In this document: in pieces, positions 57,471-64,000 of the stretch
How the letters are laid out: each line of letters begins with the position of its first letter
Numbering within the stretch: position 1 is the stretch's first letter
Assembly: GCF_900111965.1 (NCBI RefSeq)
Contig: NZ_FOJT01000001.1
Span: 524,582 to 588,581 of the forward strand
DNA from: Flavobacterium swingsii
GTDB taxonomy: Bacteria; Bacteroidota; Bacteroidia; Flavobacteriales; Flavobacteriaceae
Direction of reading: 5' to 3'
DNA: 64,000 nucleotides
Translations under genes and position numbers: made by a program
The notes under the pieces: model-generated
Database searches by the model: none
Told to the model about the DNA's origin: nothing
Seen by the model: the letters and a program-made list of their open reading frames with translations, nothing else

Positions 57471-59945
57471 ATGACTTACAGACTAATCATCTTGTTACTA
57501 TTACTTTGTAACAAAGCCATTTATGCACAAAACAACGCTGTTTCAATTCCAGGAAAACAATCTAATCCTGTATCTCCAGAAAAAAAGAAGCTCAAAACAA
57601 TCCTTTCTAACGAAAATATTTCGATAGATGGCGAATTAAATGAATCTATTTGGCAAAAAGCAGAAGCCGCAACCGATTTTGTAATGTTTGATCCAGACAA
57701 CGGAAAATCTATTCCATCCACAAAAAAATCAGATATAAAAGTTATTTATGACAATGAAGCTATATATATAGGCGCCATGCTAAATGACGATGAACCAAAC
57801 AAAATCATGAAAGAAATCACGCAACGTGATGATGATGGCTCTTCCGATTTTTTTGGAGTAAGCCTAAATGGTTATAACGATGGGCAACAAGAATTTCGTT
57901 TTTTTGTAACTGCTGCAGGCGTACAATTAGATTGTAATTCTAACCCACAAACTGGCGAAGATTTTTCTTGGGACGCTATTTGGGAAAGTAAAACTAAAAT
58001 TACTGACAAAGGTTGGATTGTTGAAATAAAAATCCCTTATTCGGCCCTTCGATTCTCGAAAGAAAACATGCAAACTTGGGGAATTAATTTTTTAAGACAA
58101 ATTCGTCGTAACCGACAATTGTATACTTGGACACATATTGATAATAACAAAGGCTCTTTCGAACAACAAGCCGGAGAGTTGCATGGTATTGAAAACATAA
58201 AAACTCCAACTCGTTTATTTTTATTTCCTTACGCTTCGGTTTATGTTAGTAACGACAAAGAAAACGGAACAAAAACAGAGCTAAAAGGCGGTTTAGATAT
58301 AAAATATGGTATAAACGATGCCTTTACGCTCGATGCAATATTGGTTCCAGACTTTGGACAAACCGCTTTAGACAATAAAATCCTAAATCTTGGTCCATTC
58401 GAACAACAATTTAACGAAAATAGACCGTTTTTTACCGAAGGAACAGACTTGTTTAGCAAAGGAGCTTTATTTTATTCTAGAAGAATTGGCGGAAAACCAT
58501 CATTAAAAAAGAAAAACTTAGAGAAAGAAATAGAAACTGATGAAGTTATAGATGAATATCCTTCAAAAGTAAACTTACTAAATGCATTAAAAATTTCTGG
58601 TCGTACAAAAAGCGGACTAGGAATTGGTTTTCTAAACGCCATTACCGAAAAAACCGAAGCCACACTTTTAGACACACTTTCTCAACACAAACGAAAGGTC
58701 ATAATCGAGCCTATAGCAAACTTTAGCATTCTTACATTAGACCAGCGTTTCAACAAAAACTCATCAGTATCCTTAGTAAATACAAATGTTACAAGAGATG
58801 GACATTTCAAAGATGCAAATGTGACTGCTTTAGTTTGGGATTTAAATACTACAAAAAACACATTCAATCTTTCAGGAGATTTCAAATACAGTAATGTAAA
58901 CGAATACAAAAATTTAAACAACAGAAAAGGTTACAACACATCTTTAAATTTTGCAGAAACCAGCGGAAAAATACGCTTTAATGTTGGTGCAAAATATGTA
59001 TCTAAAGAATTTGATAACAATGATTTAGGAATAAATTTTCAGACAAATTACAGCAGCCTATCCGGAAATATTAATTACCGAATGCTAAAACCATCAGAAA
59101 ACCTAAACGCTTTTAGACTAAACGTAAACTACTATTCTGAATACGAAAATATAACAGGAAAACTACAATCATTCAATCTAAATACAAATTACCATTTTAC
59201 TACAAAAAATAATGATGGCTATGGTTTCGGAATCGATTCAAAGCCAGTAAATACTTATGATTTTTATTCACCAGGAGTTAGCGGACGCTATGTAACAATC
59301 CCAAAAAACTACGGCGCATGGGTTTATTACTCATCTAATTATAATAAAAAATTAGCAATAGACATCAACCCTTATTTTACAGAATATTTTCAAGGAGATC
59401 GTATGGAATACGGAGTAAGTTTTGGTCCTAGATACCGCTTAAACAACAAAATTTCTTTCAGGTTAAATTATGATTTTAACAAACAAAACAGCGACCGAGG
59501 CTTTGTTGATTACCAAGGAGACGAAATTATATATGCACAAAGAGATGTAAATTCATCTACGCTAGCATTATCTACAAAATATGCTTTAAACAACAAAATG
59601 ACTATCAATATCAACTCCAGATACTATTGGTCCTATGTACAAAACGACAAATTCTTTTCCTTGCAACCAGACGGAGAATTATCAGCCAGTAATTATACCA
59701 ATTTGCTGAACCAAGATTTCAACACCTGGAATATCGACTGTTCTTACTCTTGGTGGATTTCGCCAGGAAGCCAACTCAATATGCTGTATCGCAACATCTC
59801 CTCAAATGATTTATCAGAAATTCAGGGCATAAACAAAAATGTATCTCATAATTTCAATTCCTTATTTGGCGACAAACTGCAACATACATTTTCAATAAGT
59901 TTACGCTACTTTTTAGACTACAATAGAGCTAAAAACTGGATATAA
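57471..59945 (+). CDS. DUF5916 family outer-membrane protein with CBM9-like domain
   Basis: An 824-residue exported protein with a signal peptide (about 1-19, ending IYAQ). Residues about 45-230 form a carbohydrate-binding family 9-like sandwich (ISIDGELNESIWQKAEAATDFVMFDP...EIKIPYSALRFSKE...WGINFLR). The remainder (about 250-824) is a beta-barrel domain (DUF5916), with FGQTALDNKILNLGPFEQQFNENRPFFTEG as family signature. The function is unknown; sugar or lipid handling at the outer membrane is an inference. A TAAATTTG box at 57437-57444 fits as -7 element. Confidence 0.88.
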   Translation: MTYRLIILLLLLCNKAIYAQNNAVSIPGKQSNPVSPEKKKLKTILSNENISIDGELNESIWQKAEAATDFVMFDPDNGKSIPSTKKSDIKVIYDNEAIYIGAMLNDDEPNKIMKEITQRDDDGSSDFFGVSLNGYNDGQQEFRFFVTAAGVQLDCNSNPQTGEDFSWDAIWESKTKITDKGWIVEIKIPYSALRFSKENMQTWGINFLRQIRRNRQLYTWTHIDNNKGSFEQQAGELHGIENIKTPTRLFLFPYASVYVSNDKENGTKTELKGGLDIKYGINDAFTLDAILVPDFGQTALDNKILNLGPFEQQFNENRPFFTEGTDLFSKGALFYSRRIGGKPSLKKKNLEKEIETDEVIDEYPSKVNLLNALKISGRTKSGLGIGFLNAITEKTEATLLDTLSQHKRKVIIEPIANFSILTLDQRFNKNSSVSLVNTNVTRDGHFKDANVTALVWDLNTTKNTFNLSGDFKYSNVNEYKNLNNRKGYNTSLNFAETSGKIRFNVGAKYVSKEFDNNDLGINFQTNYSSLSGNINYRMLKPSENLNAFRLNVNYYSEYENITGKLQSFNLNTNYHFTTKNNDGYGFGIDSKPVNTYDFYSPGVSGRYVTIPKNYGAWVYYSSNYNKKLAIDINPYFTEYFQGDRMEYGVSFGPRYRLNNKISFRLNYDFNKQNSDRGFVDYQGDEIIYAQRDVNSSTLALSTKYALNNKMTININSRYYWSYVQNDKFFSLQPDGELSASNYTNLLNQDFNTWNIDCSYSWWISPGSQLNMLYRNISSNDLSEIQGINKNVSHNFNSLFGDKLQHTFSISLRYFLDYNRAKNWI

Positions 59946-59957
59946 TTTCTTATTTTT

Positions 59958-60034
59958 GAAGCTAATCCTGCTGTCCGCTATATCTTTTCCTTGCTAAAGA
60001 AGCAAGAAAAAAGGATGCCGCTACCATCAGGGCT
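59958..60034 (-). repeat. dispersed structured intergenic element, copy D
   Basis: On the minus strand: AGCCCTGATGGTAGCGGC at the start, then the inner hairpin CTTGC-ttcttta-GCAAG, and GCAGGATTAGCTTC at the end. The outer arms CCTG/CAGG and AGC/GCT can pair. It lies between the DUF5916 gene and gpmI. Confidence 0.78.
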
Positions 60035-60075
60035 AAAAATCGACATCAATATTAAACATTGTAAGATTCATAACG

Positions 60076-61593
60076 ATGAACAAGAAAGTAATCCTCATGA
60101 TACTCGACGGTTGGGGCAAATCGCCAGACCCAAAAGTATCCGCCATAGACAATGCCAACATTCCGTTTATAAATTCACTTTATAAAAACTATCCCAGCGC
60201 ACAACTCCGCACCGATGGTCTAAACGTAGGACTTCCCGAAGGACAAATGGGAAATTCCGAAGTGGGACACATGAATCTTGGCGCAGGACGAATTGTATAT
60301 CAGGATTTAGCCAAAATAAATCTGGCAGTACAAAACAAAACATTAAGCCAAGAAAAAGTACTAATTGAAGCCTTTCAATACGCAAAAGAAAACAGTAAGC
60401 CAGTACATTTATTAGGATTATTATCCGATGGCGGCGTACATTCTCACACCTCACATTTAAGAGGATTATTAGATGCAGCACAAGATTTCGGACTCGAAAA
60501 AATATTTATTCATGCCTTTACTGATGGCCGCGATGTAGATCCAAAATCGGGCAAAAAATATATCGAAAATTTGCAAAAATATATTGCAAACACACCCGCA
60601 AAACTAGCATCAGTAGTAGGACGATATTACGCAATGGATCGTGACAAACGTTGGGAACGCGTAAAAATCGCTTACGATTTACTTGTAAACGGAAAAGGGA
60701 AACAATCGCAAGATGCTGTATTATCTATACTAGACAGTTACCATAATCATATTACTGACGAATTTGTCGAACCAATCGTAATGGTCGATGACAACAATAA
60801 TCCTATTGCCACCATACAAGATGATGATGTGGTAATTTTCTTCAATTTCCGAACAGATAGAGGAAGGGAACTTACTGAAGCCTTATCGCAACAAGATTTT
60901 CACGAGCAAAACATGCACAAACTCAATTTGTATTATGTTACGCTAACCAACTATGACGAAACTTACGAAAATGTAAAAGTCGTTTACAACAAAGACAACA
61001 TTACCGAAACTTTAGGAGAAGTGCTAGAAAAAGCAGGTAAAAAACAAATCCGCATTGCCGAAACCGAAAAATATCCACACGTAACCTTTTTCTTTTCTGG
61101 CGGACGAGAACAACCCTTTATCGGCGAAAGCCGAATCTTAAAAAACTCACCCAAAGTAGCCACCTACGATTTGCAACCCGAAATGAGCGCTTACGAACTT
61201 ACCGAAGCATTAATACCAGAACTCGAAAAAGGCGAAGTCGATTTTGTATGTCTTAATTTTGCCAATGGCGATATGGTGGGACATACGGGAATAATGAGCG
61301 CCGCAATACAAGCTTGTGAAGCCGTAAACAAATGTGTCGAAAAAGCAATCACATCAGCTTTAGCCAACGATTACACGACTATTGTAATTGCCGACCACGG
61401 AAATTGTGAAACCATGATAAATCCTGACGGCACACCAAACACAGCGCATACAACAAACCCAGTTCCTATTATTTTAGTTGACAAAGAGTTAAAAACAATT
61501 CACGATGGCGTTTTGGGCGACATTGCTCCTACTATTCTAGACTTAATGGGGATTAAAAAACCCGAGGTTATGACGAGAAGTTCGTTGTTATAG
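60076..61593 (+). CDS. gpmI: 2,3-bisphosphoglycerate-independent phosphoglycerate mutase
   Basis: Interconverts 3- and 2-phosphoglycerate in glycolysis, using two Mn2+ and a phosphoserine intermediate. The N terminus has VILMILDGWG with a metal-binding Asp, the nucleophile Ser61 is in QMGNSEVGHMNLGAGR, and DGRDVDPKSG, FANGDMVGHTG and IADHGNCE supply metal and substrate contacts. At 505 residues it is complete. It lies after repeat copy D and is followed by an imperfect palindrome, then by the recombinase gene. Confidence 0.96.
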   Translation: MNKKVILMILDGWGKSPDPKVSAIDNANIPFINSLYKNYPSAQLRTDGLNVGLPEGQMGNSEVGHMNLGAGRIVYQDLAKINLAVQNKTLSQEKVLIEAFQYAKENSKPVHLLGLLSDGGVHSHTSHLRGLLDAAQDFGLEKIFIHAFTDGRDVDPKSGKKYIENLQKYIANTPAKLASVVGRYYAMDRDKRWERVKIAYDLLVNGKGKQSQDAVLSILDSYHNHITDEFVEPIVMVDDNNNPIATIQDDDVVIFFNFRTDRGRELTEALSQQDFHEQNMHKLNLYYVTLTNYDETYENVKVVYNKDNITETLGEVLEKAGKKQIRIAETEKYPHVTFFFSGGREQPFIGESRILKNSPKVATYDLQPEMSAYELTEALIPELEKGEVDFVCLNFANGDMVGHTGIMSAAIQACEAVNKCVEKAITSALANDYTTIVIADHGNCETMINPDGTPNTAHTTNPVPIILVDKELKTIHDGVLGDIAPTILDLMGIKKPEVMTRSSLL

Positions 61594-61613
61594 TTTTACC
61601 AAAATAGTTTTTT

Positions 61614-61692
61614 TAACCACAAAAGTCACAAAAGAAATCGCTCGAAAACATTAATTTCTCTAATACAAAAAACTTTTGTGCCTTTTGCGGTT
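61614..61692. repeat. imperfect 20-bp inverted repeat after gpmI
   Basis: AACCACAAAAGTCACAAAAG (61614-61633) and its near-complement at 61673-61692 (18 of 20 positions), followed by a T run, so it may terminate gpmI. It resembles the CACA-rich repeats at 5538 and 6414. Confidence 0.7.
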
Positions 61693-61787
61693 AGTTTTTT
61701 TGTCATTACTAAAAACTAAATCCATATTATTATTTTTCCTGTAACTGTTTGACTGATTGTTAATTCCTTTTCCATATCTTTAACTTT

Positions 61788-62831
61788 ATGAAATGGGAAG
61801 CGAAAATTATCAAATACAAAGGAGATACCCGAATTGCAGTTTCGTTCGAAAAAAAAGCAACTTTAATAGAACGGATAAAACAAGTAGAAGGCAGCAGATG
61901 GAGTCAATCCTTACGGCTTTGGCATTTGCCAGACACCATAGACAATCGCATTCGATTTCAGATAGAAACCCCTGTAAATAATACCCTTTCGGAAGAAAAA
62001 ATAGAGCAAATCACAAAGTTCTGTCAATGGTTATTATCCAAAAGATATAGTCCGAGCACCATCAAAACTTATAGCGAAGCTTTACGCTCATTTTTGCTGT
62101 TTTTTGATGAAAAACCAGTTTCAGAAATCACCAACGAAGATGTTGTCTTGTATAATAATAATTATATCTTAAAACATAATTTATCGGCATCTTATCAGAA
62201 CCAAATTGTAAATGCCATCAAACTTTATTTCAAAACTATAAAAGAAGTTAAAATTGATATCGATAAAATTCATCGTCCAAAACGTCCAAAATTATTACCT
62301 AATGTCTTGAGCAAAGAGGAAGTGAAATTAATATTAGGAGCGCACAGTAACATCAAACACAAAACAATGTTGTCATTAATATATAGTTGCGGTTTGCGTC
62401 GAAGTGAGCTTTTACACTTAAAACCCACTGATATCGATTCTAAAAGAGGCATTGTAATTATTCGTCAATCCAAAGGACGAAAAGACCGAATTGTTCCTTT
62501 ATCTCCCAAAATATTAGACATGCTTCGCGATTATTATGGTTGTTGTAAACCTAAGACTTGGTTATTTGAAGGACAAATTCCAGGAGAACTTTATTCAGAA
62601 AAAAGTTTACAAAGTGTCCTAAAACAAGCGCTTGAAAAAGTAAAGGTAATAAAACCTGTAAGTCTGCATTGGTTGCGACACAGTTATGCTACACATTTGT
62701 TAGAAAGCGGTACCGATTTGCGCTATATTCAAGAATTATTAGGGCATAATAGCAGCAAAACCACCGAAATTTACACACATGTGAGCACGAAATCGTTGCA
62801 GCAAATAAGAAGCCCTTTTGATGATTTATAA
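61788..62831 (+). CDS. tyrosine recombinase, candidate integron-type integrase
   Basis: A 347-residue site-specific recombinase. The catalytic residues are all present: Arg204 (CGLRRSE), Lys229 (SKGRKD), His294 and Arg297 (HWLRHSY), His320 (LLGH) and the nucleophile Tyr329 (IYTH). An N-terminal region (about 1-60, with SRWSQSLRLWHLP) precedes the SAM-like core-binding domain (about 65-155). The C terminus IRSPFDDL resembles the IntI ending (V-x-SPLD-x-L). The stretch between Lys229 and His294 is short, lacking the extra segment of classical IntI. It is followed within 110 bases by attC-like cassettes in the same orientation. Confidence 0.9.
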   Translation: MKWEAKIIKYKGDTRIAVSFEKKATLIERIKQVEGSRWSQSLRLWHLPDTIDNRIRFQIETPVNNTLSEEKIEQITKFCQWLLSKRYSPSTIKTYSEALRSFLLFFDEKPVSEITNEDVVLYNNNYILKHNLSASYQNQIVNAIKLYFKTIKEVKIDIDKIHRPKRPKLLPNVLSKEEVKLILGAHSNIKHKTMLSLIYSCGLRRSELLHLKPTDIDSKRGIVIIRQSKGRKDRIVPLSPKILDMLRDYYGCCKPKTWLFEGQIPGELYSEKSLQSVLKQALEKVKVIKPVSLHWLRHSYATHLLESGTDLRYIQELLGHNSSKTTEIYTHVSTKSLQQIRSPFDDL

Positions 62832-62936
62832 TATATTTTTATCTATTTTAGCCTTAGTAACAAAAGACTGACCTTAGCCAGACCAATCTACTCTAAATTG
62901 GGTTGCTTTGTCTGATTTTATCAGACATATATACAA
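62832..62936 (+). other. candidate attI region
   Basis: The spacer between the recombinase stop and the first cassette core (GTTGTGC at 62937-62943). It contains a 7-bp inverted repeat TGTCTGA-TTTTA-TCAGACA (62909-62927) and two CCTTAG motifs (about 62851 and 62872). No second core palindrome is present, as expected for an attI rather than an attC. Whether it is the real attachment site is inferred from position only. Confidence 0.45.
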
Positions 62937-62939
62937 GTT

Positions 62940-63272
62940 GTGCAAAACCCTAAAAAACTAAACGTGAACCTATTGTTGTTTAAAAAAATAATCATTCGGA
63001 ATCTTTGCATGCAAATAGGTCTTTTCGTAGCAATTTTTTATTTATTGTTTGGTTTAATAATTCAAAGTAAAGACTTTGGGAAGTACTTCAGTGCATACAT
63101 ACTTTATGTTCTACTAAGTGTTTTTATGCTGATTTACATTTTAATTGAAGCGATAAAAAAAAACAAGTTTGTCTATTACATAGCCTTTTTTATATCTACA
63201 ATTCTTTTTATATTATTTGTAAATATATTTGATCATCTATCAACTGATGATTTAAGTAAATTTCTTTTTTAA
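62940..63272 (+). CDS. small membrane protein of cassette 1, function unknown
   Basis: A hydrophobic protein of up to 110 residues with three likely membrane segments (about 25-45, 50-70 and 77-95). No family was recognised and it has no Cys-rich or catalytic motif. The open frame begins at a GTG inside the cassette core GTTGTGC; alternative starts are GTG 62964 and ATG 63009 (87 residues). It ends 20 bases before the attC-like site, the usual one-gene-per-cassette layout. Confidence 0.6.
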   Translation: MQNPKKLNVNLLLFKKIIIRNLCMQIGLFVAIFYLLFGLIIQSKDFGKYFSAYILYVLLSVFMLIYILIEAIKKNKFVYYIAFFISTILFILFVNIFDHLSTDDLSKFLF

Positions 63273-63292
63273 TTTTAGAGAAGAAAGGCTTC

Positions 63293-63424
63293 GCACAACA
63301 GCGGTTTTGAGCAAGTGGGGTTTTAGGGCAAAACTGAAACAACTTTTTGTATATTTGGCTTAGTGATAAAACAAACTAAAGGAACAAAAGTCCCCACCTT
63401 CTCAAAGCCGGCGGGACGTTATGC
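63293..63424 (+). other. attC-like recombination site 1
   Basis: R'' GCACAAC (63293-63299), a left arm with CGGTTTTGAG and GTGGGG, a ~71-base variable middle, the right arm CCCCACCTTCTCAAAGCCGG, then GACGTTATGC with R' GTTATGC (63418-63424). The arms pair imperfectly with a few mismatches and some unpaired bases near R', as in attC. R' differs from the R'' complement by one base, which fits R' belonging to the next cassette. Confidence 0.75.
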
Positions 63425-63867
63425 GGGAGTTGAAAAAAGAGCATTTCGGTTAAAATCAGATATTTAGCAACAATTCAATTGCTCATAAAACCTAGATTCA
63501 GAAACTTAAAATTGGGTTTTTAAATTGGAGTTTTTAATCAGAAACTAGAAAAACAGAACTTGAATATTGGAGTTTCTAAACTGAATCTGAAAAAGCAGAA
63601 ACTTGAAAAGCAAACTTGAATTTCGGAGTTTCTAAGCTGAATCTGAAAAACGGAACTTGAAAATTGGAGGTTTAAATTGGATTAAGAAACTGAAACATAA
63701 ATATTGAGTTTCATTGCGAATAAAAATAAACAATCGTTTTGATTGTGAAATTGAAACGAAAAAAGGGAATAAAATTTAGCCAAGATTTAGGCAAGAATTA
63801 GGTTTTTAGTCGGCAAAGATAAGGCTGAAAATCGAGTAATAATTAGGAATACTTGCTAGAAACAACC
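63425..63867 (+). other. body of cassette 2 without a sizeable open reading frame
   Basis: About 440 bases between the two attC-like sites with no frame of 60 codons on either strand. Its first bases encode only a 10-codon frame from the ATG in the core GTTATGC. Much of it (63492-63700) is a degenerate tandem repeat. It may be a non-coding cassette, an RNA gene or a decayed gene; nothing here decides between them. Confidence 0.6.
63492..63700. repeat. degenerate tandem repeat in cassette 2
   Basis: Three to four units of about 42-55 bases with the core ACTTGAAtaTTGGAGTTTC followed by TAAaCTGAATCTGAAAAA. The clearest units are 63554-63595 and 63596-63650, and a partial one starts at 63651. 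The first unit (from 63492) is more diverged. Confidence 0.75.
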
Positions 63868-63870
63868 CCC

Positions 63871-64000
63871 GCATAACAGCCACTACAACGGATTTGGGCA
63901 TTAGGCTTAATGGAAAGATGGTTTTGTATTTGGGATGATTTGGCAAATCCGAAAATAGGGCTTAATTTAGTCCCAAACCCGCTGTAGTGCCAAGACGTTA
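63871..64000 (+). other. attC-like recombination site 2 (cut by window end)
   Basis: R'' GCATAAC (63871-63877), left arm GCCACTACAACGGATTTGGG, a ~70-base middle, right arm CCCAAACCCGCTGTAGTGCC, then AGACGTTA with the first four bases of R' at 63997-64000. The arms match in 17 of 20 positions. R'' is the exact complement of GTTATGC at the start of this cassette (63418-63424), and the match extends to 10 bases. Confidence 0.75.

Larger units (their letters stand above)
61788..64000 (+). mobile_element. integron-like element: recombinase plus cassette array (right end outside window)
   Basis: A tyrosine recombinase gene, a ~105-base attI-like spacer, then two cassettes, each ending in a long imperfect palindrome. 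Cassette 1 runs from about 62938 to 63418 and cassette 2 from 63419 to about 63997, cut as G/TT. In each cassette the R'' box is the exact reverse complement of the 5' core of that same cassette. The integrase points toward the array, unlike the divergent class 1 layout but as in the reverse integrons known from Treponema. More cassettes may follow beyond 64000. Confidence 0.72.

Noticed and set aside
63421..63453. Ten-codon frame at the start of cassette 2 as a real leader peptide
   Set aside because: It is too short to support without expression data. It is kept only as part of the start-codon observation.
63293..64000. Possible CRISPR array in the repeat-rich right end
   Set aside because: The repeats are long palindromes of different arm sequence plus a degenerate 42-55-base tandem repeat. 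There are no identical 25-40-base repeats with unique spacers and no cas gene.

Overview
The window is chromosomal DNA from a member of the Bacteroidota, most likely Flavobacterium or a close relative in the Flavobacteriaceae. The base composition is AT-rich and several genes have the Bacteroidota promoter pattern (a TTTG box and TAnnTTTG). Type IX secretion and gliding genes are present (sprA, remB, a porP/sprF homologue). From memory, gene blocks such as tig-clpP-clpX, nadK-DUF6089-uppS-bamA-skp-skp-murI and ruvA-sprA-gcvH-vanZ-deoC-remB match the order in Flavobacterium johnsoniae. Nearly all of the first 61.6 kb is core genome.

Layout. 1-7.8 kb: the end of an O-methyltransferase gene, a PAP2 phosphatase coupled to tatA, the proteostasis block tig/clpP/clpX, small membrane and hydrolase genes, a LemA-like gene and pdxJ. 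7.9-16.1 kb: a CBS-domain protein, then an envelope block (nadK, DUF6089 barrel, uppS, bamA, two skp-like chaperones, murI) ending at a strong terminator. 16.1-22.4 kb: gamma-carbonic anhydrase, porP-like, NifU-type Fe-S protein, dodecin, DUF255 thioredoxin protein, LEA-like protein and tsaB. 22.5-27.7 kb: a cytochrome oxidase and copper-assembly operon (ctaB, two subunit III genes, subunit IV, a thioredoxin-fold protein, SCO, DUF420, a CxxC mini-protein). 27.7-32.0 kb: a DUF4403 lipoprotein and a TolC plus adaptor pair. 32.1-48.1 kb: a long minus-strand block with remB, deoC, vanZ, gcvH, the 7.2 kb sprA, ruvA, malic enzyme, queG and ruvB. 48.2-61.6 kb: an amino-acid permease, M1 peptidase, pepE, tRNA-Gly, a GNAT gene, two convergent L,D-transpeptidases, a DUF5916 barrel and gpmI.

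The most unusual part is the right end (61.8-64.0 kb). A tyrosine recombinase gene is followed, in the same orientation, by what looks like an integron cassette array. There are two attC-like imperfect palindromes of about 130 bp. Each cassette's inner R'' box is the exact reverse complement of the core at that same cassette's own 5' end, which is the hallmark of circular cassette insertion. The first cassette encodes a small membrane protein. The second has no sizeable ORF and holds a degenerate tandem repeat. The recombinase seems to lack the extra internal segment of classical IntI, and the polarity is that of the so-called reverse integrons.

A second theme is a family of dispersed intergenic elements of about 75-90 bp, with at least four copies and one variant. 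Their outer and inner stems vary in a base-pair-preserving way, so the element is structured. It often begins exactly at the TAG stop codon of a neighbouring gene.
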